64,000 nt of DNA from Bilabrum cf. latius (GCA_965178125.1 OZ237764.1:124001-188000), one strand, 5' to 3'. Shown: positions 10,652 through 23,379, numbered from the stretch's first letter. Notes: generated by a model not told the origin, from the letters alone. A program made the numbers and translations.

Positions 10652-13247
10652 TCATCCCGGCGCCTGCAGCAGCACATCGCTCTCCTCCTACTAGGCATCC
10701 CTTCCCAGCTCCTGTCCATGGCCCAGCTCCTGCTAGAGGGCGGCAGCGCCTCTATTTCCGTCTAGTGTGCGCGCCCTGCGTCGCTTCGAGGCCGCGGGCA
10801 GCTGCACGCTGCCGCCGACACCAGCACTAGCCCCGACACCGCTGCCGGTGCCAGCCCGTCCCGGAGAGTCGCTCGGCTCCAGCTCCACGCCACCCAGTCC
10901 ACTCGTCACACGATGCACCCCAAATCCGCCCGACCGCCCCGCCTCTAGATCGCTCCCCAGCAGCCCCGTCGCATACCCCCCCCTGCGCTGTTCCCCGGAC
11001 AACAGCCTCCCGAGCGGCCCCGCGCTCCCGCTCAGCAACGAGTCAGACCCACTCCTCCCCCGCCTTGGGGTCAGCGTCCCCGCCAGACTCATGGCCAGCG
11101 CCATGCCCCCTCCCGCGCCCCTCGACTCCTCCAGCATCCTCAACCTCCTGTCGTCACCATCCCCCAGCAGACTGCCACCGTCACTCCCCCCGTCGCTGCC
11201 ATCCCCGTCCTGCAGCCCTCCCCCACCCCCACCCACGCCCCCCAGCCCCAGCCCCTCCGCACTCCCAGTGCTGCTCAGCCTCCTCCTCGACCTCTGCATC
11301 GCGTCTTTGGCCACCTGCTCCCAGTCCGTCTGGATCGTGAAGTAGAGTCCTACGAACGCGACCACTGTGTATCCAATCAGCATGGCCAGCCACAACCCGT
11401 CCAGTCCGAGATCCGTCGTGTAGATCAGGACGAAGGCGAGGGGCACGGCAACCCCCCACGCCCCTGTAACGAAGCTGATGGCCACGGCCTGGGTGCGGGA
11501 CTGCCCCTGCAGCAGCGCCATGGCGTAGAAAAACACCGCGATCACCGAGTATGCGGGCGCCAGCGCTGTCCTGCAGATCCTAGCCATGAGCCTGATCACC
11601 TCCTCGTCAGAGGTGAAGATCCGGCCCACCTAGTCCGCAGCTGCCAGCAGCACGATCCCAACCACGAGTCCGAAGATCATTGACACGAACAGGTTCAGCC
11701 GCCCCACGAACTTGGCGAGCTCGATCCTGCCCGCCCCGAGGTTGTAGCCCACCCGTATGGTGGTGCCCTTGACGCTCCCGTACAGGCACGAGGTCAGCAG
11801 GAAGAGTACCTGCATCGTGGACTAATGCGCGGCCAGGGCCTGCTTCCCCAGCCTGGCTCCCAGGAAGGATATGACCTGCAGCTGGAGGTTCTCCACTAGG
11901 TTGCCCAGCATCAGCGGGAGCGTCTACCGGACAACCATGTCGTAGGCGCGCGCGGGACTGAAGGCCTCGGGCAGCCAGCTGCCTATGCCGTGCTCGAAGC
12001 AGCGCTTGTGCTTCCCGTCCCACAGCCACATGTACGCGATGGCCAGCACCAGAGCCAGCCAGCGGGTCACCGAGGTGGCCAGCGGCGACCCCACGAACCC
12101 CAGCCCCTCCCAGTGCCCAGGCACACCGAAGATGAACACCTGGTTCAGGCCAATGTTCACCGGGATCAAAGAGAGGTTGATCCACAGGGCGGGATACGCG
12201 TTGCCCAGAGCCTGCAGCGCGTTCTGCAGCACCGTGTACCACACGAAGGGGATGAGGGACAGGCAGTAGGTCTTGGTGAACAGGCCAGCCAGGTGGCTCT
12301 CGCTCTCGGGGAAACCGACTGCCAGCAGGATCGGCTCTGCGAATCCCCAGGAGATCAGCACGGGGACAGATGCCACCGCGATGCTCCAGATGCCGATCGT
12401 CGTCCAGACTGCCACCAGTCGGTAATTCCCCGCGCCAGCCGCCTAGGCACAAAGGGCGTTTACGCTCGCTGCATACGCTTGCCAGAGCGCAGCCGAAGTA
12501 AAATCGCAGAATACAAGCGCCAGAGCAGCGGCAGCGAGTTCTTCCACTCCGAGACGACCCAGAAAAGCTGTATCTGTGGTCTCTAGGATGATTCGGCCGA
12601 GCGACGCGGCACTTACCGGCGCAGCGATTCCGGCCCAAGACCACGACTCGGTGCGCCACCCTTGCGGTAGGGTCATGCGTCCCCAACATATGACGGTACG
12701 TTCGCCTTCATGGCTCAGATCCGTGCCTGTCTAAGGGCTGCTGTCCGCAAGCAGCTCCATGCTGTCCATCCCCGCTTCGGAGACTGCTTGCGCCTCTTTT
12801 CTCGGACCTATATAATCATCCGGAGGGTAGTATCCTTCCCCTTTTAGGCTATCACTGATTTTGCTGTTGACTTGGTCTCTTGCGCTGTTAGCGTGCTCCT
12901 GCGAGGCCATCCAAAGAACTCCTTTCTGGGGAAACTTCCTAAGTTAACCCCAAGCAGGCAAGAACACAAATCAAATGTCAATCCGGTATAATGAGTGTAT
13001 AAATTACGAATATGCAATGCGTCGTTGACGGATACACTGCCACCGCTGGACGCCCTATCTAAAGGCCGCACAAGCTCACCTTGGCACTTATCACACCGTG
13101 ACCGCTCCGTACGCGATTCCGCCCACCGGTGGGCTGGCATCGAGAGGGGCTAACGAAGTCCTGCAGGAAAGGTGGCTCTTTCTGTTGCGCCTGCTGTAGA
13201 AGTTGGGTCTGCCAGTGTGGTTCGAACGCATCATGAACATCATTCAT
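10652..13247 (-). CDS. MATE-family multidrug/organic-cation antiporter
   Basis: Exon 1 (13247-13080) is joined through a 181-nt intron (GTGAGC to CTCGCAG) to exon 2 (12898-10652), giving 804 residues. The core has the MATE pattern of two six-helix halves: an Asp-Thr-Ala-Phe-Leu-Gly-Arg-Leu-Gly segment in TM1 and an Arg-Val-Gly-Tyr-Asn-Leu-Gly-Ala-Gly segment in the second half. The TAG at 12443-12445 falls exactly on the conserved Gln of the C-S-Q-A-x-G-A-G-N motif, and others follow at Ala-Ala-His-Gln and Ala-Asp-Gln. MATE proteins export cationic compounds in exchange for H+ or Na+. The C-terminal tail of about 300 residues is Gly/Ser-rich and unusual. The stop is TGA. Confidence 0.9.
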
Positions 13248-13377
13248 CAACGATTAGGATGGAGTGCCACAGTGTGTCGCCCTCCGCGATGAGAAACCCT
13301 GGCAGCTGAGCGGCATCACCAAGCAGGGGAAAATGCCGTCCGATGGAACCTTTTTTTGTCCACAGTGCATGCCCATG

Positions 13378-13500
13378 TCACGGCAGCAGCGCCGTCACGA
13401 AATCGTCCCAGTCCACCGCCGATGTGCCACAGCCACAGCCGCCCCCGATCGACGCTGCCGGACGGGCGGCTCGCATGGCGACACAGCTGCCGGCCGGGCA
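13378..13500 (-). pseudogene. Duplicate of the 3' end of the giant coiled-coil gene
   Basis: On the minus strand this stretch repeats the last 110 or so bases of the 2428-residue gene (15899-16015) at high identity, including the Ser-Ala-Val-Asp-Trp-(Asp/Glu)-Asp-Phe-Val-Thr-Ala-Leu ending and the TGA stop, but with two small deletions. An ORF continues upstream to about 13707 without further similarity and would overlap the GH86 promoter. I read it as a gene fragment; a short real paralogue cannot be excluded. Confidence 0.7.
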
Positions 13501-13673
13501 GATCGGAACCGACCCACCCAAGTCTTCTGCTGCAGGAGTAGATGCTATCTGCGGGCCTGCAGGAGGCGCTGAAGCCAGAAGCAATCCTGCCGCAGGCATG
13601 GGGTCGATATATGGTGCAGCCCTGGTCATCACCACGGTGCTTGTTGAACACTCGTCACTATGACTGCACACTC

Positions 13674-13680
13674 TATAAAT
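13674..13680 (+). promoter_or_regulatory. TATA-box candidate for the GH86 gene
   Basis: TATAAAT sits about 30 bp upstream of the proposed GH86 start codon at 13710. This is a good TATA-box match, but with so short a spacing the 5' leader would be almost absent, so it is only a candidate. Confidence 0.3.
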
Positions 13681-13709
13681 TTCCCGCCCGTCTGGTATCC
13701 CCAGCAATT

Positions 13710-15761
13710 ATGTGTTTGTAGAAAAGCTGCTCTATAGTGTCATTGATTGTAGCTTGCAGTGGGATGGCTGCTGTTACGGTCAACTTGACCTCACCGCTAG
13801 TGTACGTCGGCGATATGAAGCATACCGCGCCTCAGCCACTGGATCGAAGTCAGTACATCAACATTGCGTCGTCTCCATGGAGTGATGATTGGAATCAAAG
13901 TACTACGATGCAATTTGCGGGGGACTATGGTGCTTTTCTTGGCAGAGATATGCCGATCTCTGGCCGTATGGCTGTGGTCACGGAGGACCCAAGCAGACCA
14001 GGGTACGTTGACGTTCAGAAACTTCTGTAGTCGTGCCGACAGCATCCAAGCACTCTGAACGACTGGCCAGAAGCGCAGGTTGACGTCATCCACGGAGCAG
14101 TGACAGAACAGCTCTATGAGACCGGCTGCGTGTCTCCCCCGCAACGGCCCCGCGGATTCGTTCCCGTGAACGGCAATGCTACAGCCGAGTTCTTCTCTAT
14201 ATTCTATCAGCATTGCATGCTCCCAACGCTCCGTTCGCGGTATCTGATTGAGGTCGCCAACGAGTGCAATGTTAAGGTAAAGAGGTGCAACACCACTTGG
14301 GATGAAATGATAAAGAGGCACAACCAGGTGGCGGACAGCGTGCACCAGGCGTGGGATTCCATCGCGGTAAACCAAAAAGCCTCGGAGACAGTGGTGCCGG
14401 CGAATCGTCTTCCCCGCCCGCTCGTGTGCGGCCCTACCGCCGCCTTCCCCGAGTTCCAGCTGGGCAAGTTCAGCCACTTCGCGGGCATCATGGGCGCCTT
14501 TATCAACGGGACCGGGGAACACCTCGACTGCCTGTCCGTGCACATTTACACGACCTACATCACGGGGCAGCCCAACGCCACCGTACACCGCACCGGCTCG
14601 AATGCAGCCGCCATCCTGGGCCTCATGTCTGCCTTCTCCAACGCAACCTCTGCCCGGGGCCGCCCCTTGCCTCTCATGGTCTCAGAGTTCGGGGCCGGGT
14701 TCAAAGGGCAGGGGGACCCGGAGTACTCGCCCTACCACGACTGGCTGGTGCTGCGAGAAGTCAATGGGCACATGGCGGAGTTCCTGGGGCGGCCCGCCCA
14801 GCTGGCCAAGGTGGTCCCTTTCATCGTGGGGAGGGCCTCTTGGATCCCGGAGCAGAAGCACAACACGAGCCACCCTTACCCTTTCGCGCTGTGGGACTGG
14901 AAAGGCACGCCCACAGAGGGCGCTTGGCACCAAACATTCCTGCACCTGCACTACCAGCTGTGGACAGGTGTCACCGGCGTGCCCGTGCTTGTTTCATCTA
15001 GCGACGTAAACGTCGTAGCGAGAGCATATGTGGATCAAAATGGCATTGGGGTATTTGTGCTGCTTCACAGCTTGCACGAGACATATTCACAGGTCGAGCT
15101 GCAGCTGGACGCAGGCCGAGGAGGTGAGCTTATCCTCAATGGCGCTCGCCGCCGGCTGGTCTACAACGAGTCGCTGGGCGTGCCTCAGCTGAAGTACGAA
15201 TCCGCAAGCATGCGAGCGGGCGAGGCCACCTTGCGATTGGCACCGCGAGAAACCACGATCCTCGAGCTGGCCATCGGGGGGCAAAGCAAGGGGGCCGACG
15301 AGCTGCTGCCACAGCTGAGAACCGCCAGTGCACAATCAACTGACGCGCTCCTAGTGCAAGACGTCTACGATCAGCAAGTGCTGCGGCCGCTCGATCCCGG
15401 CCAGCTGTTCAGAGCAGAGCTGCAGCCGTGTCCTGGCAACGCACAGCTCGTCGCCGCCTCTCTCCTTCTGGGCCTCGGCGGTGACGCGGCAGCCTTCCGG
15501 CGCGAAGGAGCCGCGGTCGATGTGCTGGTCAACGGGCAGGCGAGGATGATCAACGAGACGGCTGACATGGCCGGCGTGCTGCACGTGTCGCCGCAGGACG
15601 GGTCTTTCTTCGGGGAGGCGGTCGTGCAACTGGGCGGGCAGTGGGGCCTGCCGGTGGACATGCAGGACGGCGCATTGGACGTACAAGTGTCGGTGAAGGG
15701 CGTGCAGGCGGGAGACATTGTTCTCGCGTACATCGGAGCTCGGGGGTTCTGCAGAGACTGA
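13710..15761 (+). CDS. Secreted GH86-like beta-agarase/porphyranase
   Basis: The start is ATG at 13710, whose fourth codon is TAG; another TAG lies at 14028. The product is 683 residues with an N-terminal hydrophobic signal peptide and N-glycosylation sequons. Catalytic features of GH86 (clan GH-A) are visible: Glu-Val-Ala-Asn-Glu for the acid/base, Val-Cys-Gly-Pro-Thr-Ala-Ala-Phe-Pro downstream, Asp-Cys-Leu-Ser-Val-His-Ile-Tyr, and Val-Ser-Glu-Phe-Gly for the nucleophile. A C-terminal beta-sandwich-like region follows. GH86 enzymes cut red-algal agar or porphyran and are known mainly from marine bacteria. The gene is flanked by direct copies of its neighbour's 3' end. TGA stop; a TGTAA lies 128 bp downstream. 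Substrate choice between agarose and porphyran is not determinable here. Confidence 0.8.
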
Positions 15762-15888
15762 GGACCGCCCAGGCCTGGGCATCCACCCAGAACCGAGATG
15801 CCTCATCCTTGGATCCGATTGCAGATTCCGGATGCTAGATGTTGTCTCAAACTTCGATTTGAGTTGCTATGACATGTTATTCCATTAT

Positions 15889-15893
15889 TGTAA
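15889..15893 (+). terminator. TGTAA, possible polyadenylation signal
   Basis: TGTAA lies 128 bp after the GH86 stop. UGUAA is the usual chlorophyte polyadenylation signal. The same pentamer follows the TPR-thioredoxin and PGDH genes, but most other genes here lack it. Confidence 0.25.
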
Positions 15894-15898
15894 TCGTT

Positions 15899-18800
15899 TC
15901 ACGACAGCAGCATCTTCAGTGCCGTCACGAAATCCTCCCAGTCCACCGCCGATGTGCCCGCCTTCACGCCCAGAGCGGCCAGCCAAAGCCGCCCCCGATC
16001 GACGCTGCCGGCGCCCCGTGCACCGCATGTGAGACCCTCAAGCACGCTAGCGGGGGGCATTGACGTCGCCATGGCAGGCACGGCAGACTCGAGTCCGGCC
16101 AGGAACGCCCTGGCCTCCATCGGTCGATTCGCAGGCCCCGAAGCCCCCCCCACACCAGCACCAGCACCAGCCACCGCCCCAAGCGCCTCCCTCACCGCAA
16201 TGACCGCTGCAGCAGGCCGGAGCCCGCGCCTGGCAGCCTCCTCCGCTGCCATGCTCGCCACCGCTCGCAGGGCAGGCTCAGGAGAATACCCGGGAAGCAA
16301 CTCGACCTCGGCGCCTTGAGGTGCTACCACCGCGGCGGGCGGACCAGCCGGAGCTGCGGCGTCTTGCTGCCGGGAGCCGGCACGGTGCCGCTGGCTGCTT
16401 GGGGCAGGCATGCCGCCATCGGTGCCAGCAGGCTCCGTGTGCTGCCACTGCCAGGCGGACGAAGGTCCAGAGCCTGCAGAGCGGTCACTTTCCTGCCCCG
16501 AGGGCACATTGCCGTGGTACGCATGTCCCAATCTGCTAAACTGCGGGCCAGCTGCCGCGTTATGCCCTGCTGCGGACGGCACAACTCCTTGCCCTAGGTA
16601 TGGCACTCGTCCCCTGGCACCCGCATGTCCCTCCAGAGACTCCATCTGCGGCTAGTCCAAGGTACCCTCGCCTGCCGTGCGAACTCCGCGCACGTCTCTG
16701 CGGGCCGATCCCGCCTGTGCCCCCTGCCCCTCCTTCGCCCGTGCTTGCGCTTGTGCTCGCTATCGAGATCTGGACCTCGATCGAGCCCTCCGCTGGTGGG
16801 CCCGCAGCGCGACATCAGCCGCTTCGGCCGCTTGGGCCGCCGCCGCGTCTGCCGCGGCCTGCAGCTTGCGTGCCTGCACCCTACGGGCGGCGGCTCGGGA
16901 GGCGGACACGGCCCGCCGGCGCTGCTGGCCCATGGCGTGGCCCTGGCCCGCTGCCCCTGCAGGCACAATTGGATGCTGCCTGTGACCCGGCCAGTCAAGT
17001 TGGCCACCGCCATGCTTGGTATGGCCTCGCCCATGCCCATCCCGATGCCCGGTGGCATGGAAGTACTCTGCAGGTGCCTGCGAGCCTGCCACGGCGTGGG
17101 ACTGGCTTGGGCCGGCGCCGCGCAACATGACATCTAGTTCCGCTCGAAGCGCCGCCTCGTCTCCGTCCAGCATGTCGTCCCTCGGTTCAGGTGCGCGGGA
17201 GGACGCAGCAACACCGTTCCTGTCCACGGCCAGCCCTGCTGACTTCGTGCCCGGCGAGTCCCTCGTTGGCTGCGCACCAGCCCTCGAGGGGGGCACGGGA
17301 GGAGTCGCTGCCTGCTGCACGCCAGCCCGATGCACCGAATCGGCGGACTGGCGAGAGTGCTCAGCGCCTTGCTCATGCGGGCCATGGGGCCGGGCCTGCG
17401 CCCGCACCCTCCTCAAGGTGGCGATCTGCTTCCCGATCCGAGCCAGGGCCTGGCTGGCCTGCCCCGCAGTGATCTCTCGGCGGGCCCGCAGCATGGCCAC
17501 GTGCTCCCTCTCGCGCTGCAGCCGCACCATCTCCGGGTGGGGCTGGATCTGGCCGTGCAGCGACCGGACGCCCGTCTCCGACACGATCGAACCCGATGCT
17601 CTCGACCCATCCCCAATCGAGCTGCGGCGGCTGTGGCTGCGGCTTCTCGCCCTATCCGGGCTGCGCCTGCGAGGGCCGTGCACTCGGCCAGGAGACCCTC
17701 TGCGGGACCCTGGCATAGACCCAGGCTGATTCTGTCCGTGGCTCAGCCTCGACCCGTGGACCGCCATGCCCGCTGCTGCGGTGCTGGAGTCGGCCGGTCC
17801 GCCCCAGGATCCACTCTCCAGCCCCTCCCCATGCCCATGCTGCTGGACCCCTCGAGGCCTCTCCCCGCCATGCCCCAGGCCCGACTCATCCCTGCTCCCC
17901 TCATGCACCCCGTCCAGCACCCTAGAGACAGACCCGCGCCTGGACCCCGCCCTCGAGGACTGCCTGCTGCCCCCCCTGGAGATGGGCCTCGACCCCGCGC
18001 CTCTGCGCTGGGGGGAGGGCGAAGGCGCGGGGGACAGCACCCTTGAGGCAGACAGCGGCTCCACGGCCGTGCCAGAGGCAAGAGCGAGGGCGCCTGCAGC
18101 CATCAAGGGCAGCAGAGGATGCGCTGCACTGGCATCTGCCGCGTGCTGCGGCTGCTCCTCCTCACCGCTCGATTTCGATTCCGTCGTGGGCTGTCCAACA
18201 TCCGATGTGGAATGCCCACCGGCACCACCGTGCCGTGCACCTTCCAGGAGCAGCCGCATGGCAGCCTGTGCCGTCCTCGGCAGGGCGGGAGCAGAGGCGA
18301 GCGATGTGACGGCTCTGTCGCTCTGCTTCTGGGACTCGTCAGGGCCTCCAGCAGGTGCGACCATCTCCATCTCCTGGGTCCGGACGGTGGAGATCTGCAT
18401 GGGTCGGGGCAGGCTGCAGACAACAGACGCTGTACCGCTAGTGGCAAGTCGCGCTGCCCATGCAGCCGCAGATGACGGATCCAACGGCACGGGGCGAGCT
18501 GCGTACCGCCCCAAGCCCCAGTCCACAGGGGGGACCCCCTAGCTAGTACTAGTGCCAGTGCCGATGCTGTCACCCATGGCACGTGCCAGCTTGCCCACGA
18601 AGGAAGCGCCCATCGCCCCCATGCCATCGGCTCCGGCGGCACTGCAGCCTGCCTCCACCACCATGAGTGCCCCTCGCAGCATCGCGCCCTCTGGAGGCGA
18701 AGGAGCACCTGCCGCCGCACGAGACGCGCCTGCCTCGTCGCTTCCTGCCTGCTGCTCCCGGCTGGCTAGGCTCAGCAGCAGAACGCCATCCTCGACCTCT

Positions 18801-21800
18801 GCCTGGGGCCGCTGCGAGGTGCGCCGGGAGAAAGCCGCCTCTGCGACGGCAGTGGCTGCATCTGCCAGGCTGCACCACACCGTCTGGAGCCGCGGCAACT
18901 GCTGGTGTCCCTATTCGCTGTCTACCAATAGGGGCTAGGGCAGGCTCGGGCTCGATGCGTTCGCAAGGCAGTCAATCACGAGTCCCACTGACCTGTCGCG
19001 CGACTCGCCATTGCTTCCGTCGTCGGTTCCGCTGGCGCTGCCGCTAGTGCTGCTGCTGCTCCAGCCGTAGTAGGACAAGCCCACCGCGCTGCCCGCAGGC
19101 AGCTAGCCGCGCTCGTCACACCCAAGTCGCTCAAAGGCTCTCCGAATCGCAGCGAAGTGGAATTCCCCGGCTGCCGCTCTCGCCAGAGAGGCCGACACGC
19201 CCCCATCCTCTCCCGATGCCGCCCCGGGCAGCAGCACAACCACAGATCCAGCCGGAGATAGTCCATGCTTGCGGTGGAGAGTGGCACTTAGTGCATTGTC
19301 AATAATCGATGCCGAAGACTGAGCCCCGGGAGCTGGCGGGTCGTACGACGTCCCGTCTGCCGGCAGCAGGGGCGCAGTGATTGGCACAAGCACCCGCTCG
19401 GGCACTCGGCTACTGGCCGTGCCCCTGGTTGCAGCCGGTGTCTGTGGAGCCCTACTTGCGATTGACTTCGAATGGCCACTGCTACCAACGGATTCCAGTG
19501 CTGGGTCGCTACTATGGCTACTGACGTCCTGGCTATGCTGCTGCATCAGGCACAGCCGCGCGACACAGCGCGGCTCCTCCCCGGACTCTTCACCAACATC
19601 GAGCGCAGCAGACTCCAGCGCGGGTACTACGGTGCATAGCGACTGCCCAGTGCCGTTGGCAATCGTTGAAGGGGTGGCTTGAGCGGATCCCCTCTGGACT
19701 ACCCGCAGGTATAGCCGCAGTCCAGAGCTTTGCACCGTGTCCTAGCCTCCACCCGGGCCATTGTCTATCGCCTGGTCTTCCCGTGCCCCTGTGCCCTCTG
19801 TACTCGCATGAGCACGGAAGGTGCGGGGGGCTTGCTGCGGCGAGAACCGCGGGACCCACGCATGCGAGGCAGAGGCTGCGGGTCCCTCCCCAGGCCTGCT
19901 TGCTCCCGATCCAAGCTGGTCTGGGGCAGGGGGCGACGGTGAGGAAGAGGAATGGGTAGGACCGTCGGCAGAGCCACTGGACTGCCTGCGCAAGCGGCTG
20001 TGATCGGGCGCCACATCGCCTGCTTGTTGCGCGTGCGCGAGCCACAGCGGCAGCTCCCGTGGTGGAAGGCTGCCTGCCGCGGCGGCACGGGCGGCTGCCT
20101 CGAAGGCGATCGATTCCAGAAGGGAGAGCCCGGGTCTCTGTGTAGCAGTTCCACCGGATGTACTGCCTGCGGCGCCACCGAAAGCAGCGACAACATCTTG
20201 TCGCATCTGGGCGTTGGCCAACCGCAGGTCCCCAAGCCCCTCTGTCGCTCTCAGCACGCACGCACGCAACCGCTGGACCTGGTCCGCAAGCACCTGCCGC
20301 TCGGACTCTGCCCGCCGCTCCTGCTTCTCTGCAAGACCTCTTGTCTCCTTCAGCTCCCTCTCCTTCGCCTGCAGCCGCTGCCGCGCCTCTGCAGCCGCCC
20401 TCTCCGCCTCCTGCCGCCCCAGGTTGGCAGAGGCTGCCTGTGCCGCAGCCGTGCCAGCCTCGGCGATTGCCGCCCGAGCCCGGCTGCGAGCCGCCGCCAG
20501 CGCGTCCTCGTCCGCACCCCCACCCGCCTGCCGTTCCCGCTGCTGGCCCACCTGGAGCTGCTCCCTCGCCGCCCGGGCCTGCACCTCTGCCTCGGCTCGG
20601 GCCCTCCTCTCGCGCTGCAGTTGCTCCCTGAGATTATCCACCTCAGACTTCAGCTCGGCTTCCGCCGCCGCCCGCCCGGTTCCTGCGGCTGCATCCGCTT
20701 GAGCCTTCAGGGCAGCCTCTCTCGCCTGCGACTGCGCCAGGGCCTCCTCGGCGGCAGCAGCCCGATCCACGGCCTCAGACAGCGCCTTCTGCGCCGCGTC
20801 TCCCTGCTGAAGTCGCCTCCTCAAGCTCTCGTTGGCTGATCTCATGCGCTCCTGTGCCTGCATGGAGGCCCTCAGCTGCCTGTCGACCGAGCGGGCTTGC
20901 TCCTCGGCAGCGGCCCGGTCCGCCGCCGCCTTCTCCGCTCGTGCAGTGGCACGCTCCACGCCGAGCGCAAGAGACCGCAGCACAGGCAGCACCCCGCGCG
21001 CCGAAGCGGTGGCTAAGCCGCCCAGAGCAAGCACTGCGTCTACCGCCTACTCTGGAGTGAATACCCCCTGACGATCCGCGGTGGTGCCTGCAGCGGCCTC
21101 CCGCTGGGCCACCAGGACCCTCGCGACCACTGTTGCCACATCCTTCGCCTCAGAGTCTGTGTCGGGCCCGACGCCTGGCTCGCGCCCTGGCGCACGACTG
21201 GCGCGTGGCTGCACGCCTGCCTCGCCATGAGTGGAAGCGGTGCCTTGCCTCTGGCCTGGCGCCACGTCACCGCCCCCAATCGAGTCCGAGTCCGAGACGG
21301 AGTCATCGTCCGGGTGCCCGGCATCTTCGATCAGCCCCGGACCAGCGCTTGGGCTTGAAGTTGGTGGCACGCTTCTCTGAGCGGCACGTGACTCGCTTGG
21401 TCGCAGCGCTTCCCGCTGCTTGTCTGCGAGTGAATCGAGCTGCTTGTCCGCGAGTGAATCGCCGCGGGCACCAGTCGGCTGCCGTGCGGCTGCCGAATTC
21501 AGCTCAATGCCAAGGTTTCTAGGGCCTCTGTGCATGGATCCGTCAGCGCCACTTGCCTCTGCGCATTCCGCCTGCGTGCTGCCTGCCCCCTGCTCTTGCG
21601 CCTACTACTGCAACTCGCCACCAGTGCCAACACCGCCAGGCTTCGGCAACGTGGACTGCGGCTAGTGCGGGGATGCCACGTCATCTCTATTTGTCTCCAA
21701 CGATGCAGATGGGGCGGCCTCAGTCTAGTGGCCCCGCCCCACCCATCCATCCAGACGGTCCACAATGTCGCTACCATCGACTTCTTCCATTGCTTCAGTC

Positions 21801-23185
21801 GATAGACTGCCAGGTGTTGGCCCGACTGCATCTGCAGAACCACTGCCTAGTGGTTGGGATGCCGCAACACTCGAAGAACTTGATGTGTGTAATCCAGCGG
21901 CCCCCAATTCACTACTGTCTGAAGCCTGTGCCGCTGAGAGGTTGCCAGGCTGATGCTCAGCAGGCGCATCTAGGCTGCCTCCCGCACGCCCACTGGCACC
22001 GGCGCTATCACTAGTAGCCTAAACTGTTGGACCTTTGCTACCTGGTGGCACCACTGTGGCCGATCCCGCTCGTGCGGTGCTGTTCCGCTGGGCCTTTGCT
22101 GTCGCCTAATCCCGCTGCTGATCTTCGCCTTTGCCCGTGCTATTGTTCGCTTCGCTGCTGCCATGTGCGCGGACACCCATCTCTTTTTCCACGCCTGTCC
22201 CCTCCCCTGAGTCCTCCTGTCCAGAGGGGGGCACGGGCGAAGGGCCCGGCGGAGTAGGCTCCCTGTCGGCGAACGCCTGCGCCGCCATGCGCTGCACCTT
22301 CCTGGCCTCCTGGGAGCGGCGCTGCAGGCGAGGGCCCAGCACCCCGTTGAAGGCCAGCCACGATATCTCCACACCCGCCAGTAAAGCAGCTTCCGCCGCC
22401 GCGGCTTCCTCCGAGGTACCATCCCCGGCGAGCCTGGTTGCCTGCCCGGACATGGTGCGCGCAAGCCGGGCGCACCCCCGGCGAATCAGCCAGCAGGGGG
22501 CACGGGCGGCGGGCGGAAGCTCCACGCGAGCACCCGCCGCCGCCCCTGCGCCTCCGTGCGCTGCACCCCCCATGCCCCTGCCCCTGCCCTTGGCCATCGA
22601 GGCATCGATCAGCAGGCGGCGAGCCTCTCCGGCAGCGCGAAGCAAGCTGGTGCCCGTTGCATGAAAGCCCATCCCGTCGCCCATACCCATGTCGTCGTCG
22701 GAGTCCAATGCGTCTCGTGCGGCAGTTCTAGATCCAGCAAAGCCTCCGTCAGTCTCGTTCGGCTCCGGCGGCCATGACCAGCCAGGGCCACCCCAAGAGG
22801 TGCGCCGGCTCTCATGCGGAGGGGTGCTGGCCATGCAGCACCATTCAAACAATTCTCGCATATTTGTGACCGCCGGTGCGCGCTTCCCGGCCGGCGTGGT
22901 GGGGAGCCTTGATTCTGAGCAAAACTTTGAGTCCAAGGGCAGCTTGGCCAGTACAGCGAGAAGAATTAGTTCCGCTGCAGATTCTTCTGCATTCGAGTCC
23001 ATTGATACAGATGAGCCTTGCGATGCCCGAACACCGGCCCCGCTCGTCCCAGTCTGTGCCACGGCTTTGGTAGACGTTGGCGCTGCCCAACTAAACGACG
23101 ATGATAGGGCACCGAGCACGCGCTGCGACAGCGAGGCGCTGCGCTATGGTGAATCGGACGATATTGCACCCCTCTTGGATGCCAT
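15899..23185 (-). CDS. Giant 2428-residue coiled-coil protein
   Basis: One uninterrupted frame runs from ATG at 23185 to TGA at 15899 once at least 15 TAGs are read as Gln. The N-terminal third is polar with Gly/Ala stretches. Roughly residues 730-1010 (DNA 21.0-20.15 kb) form a long heptad-rich coiled coil dense in Ala, Glu, Arg and Gln. The rest is Ser/Gly/Ala-rich with an Arg-Ser segment, ending in a compact helical module with an acidic Val-Asp-Trp-Glu-Asp-Phe-Val motif faintly like an EF-hand helix. No enzyme signature or TM is seen. It could be a cytoskeletal, centrosomal or RNA-associated scaffold, but I do not recognise the family. It is divergent from the 7TM gene at 23380, sharing a 194-bp promoter gap. 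Confidence 0.8.
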
Positions 23186-23379
23186 TACGAAAAATACTCA
23201 ACCTGTGACTCTGTGAAAGGCACTTCTGGATTCGAGCAGGTTGGATTTAAAGAACGTTCGATATGCAGGTGAGAAAGGTTCGACCACGTCGCGGCAATTG
23301 GTGCGATGTCAATCACATCAGCGAATGTCTGCACCGTCAGTATCAGACTCCTAAGTGATCGCTGTGTAATTTACTAACA
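23186..23379. promoter_or_regulatory. Shared divergent promoter region
   Basis: Only 194 bp separate the start codons of the giant coiled-coil gene (-) and the first 7TM gene (+), so both promoters must lie here. It is more AT-rich than the flanking coding DNA. No specific motif could be assigned. Confidence 0.45.

Noticed and set aside
10652-12898. UAG = leucine, as in some chytrids and rhizarians
   Set aside because: Some MATE positions tolerate Leu, but the C-x-Q-A-x-G-A-G-N site and the two RT motif sites call for Gln.
13195-13235. tRNA gene suggested by a GGTTCGAAC T-arm-like string
   Set aside because: No matching acceptor, D or anticodon arms could be drawn, and the stretch is coding exon 1 of the MATE gene.
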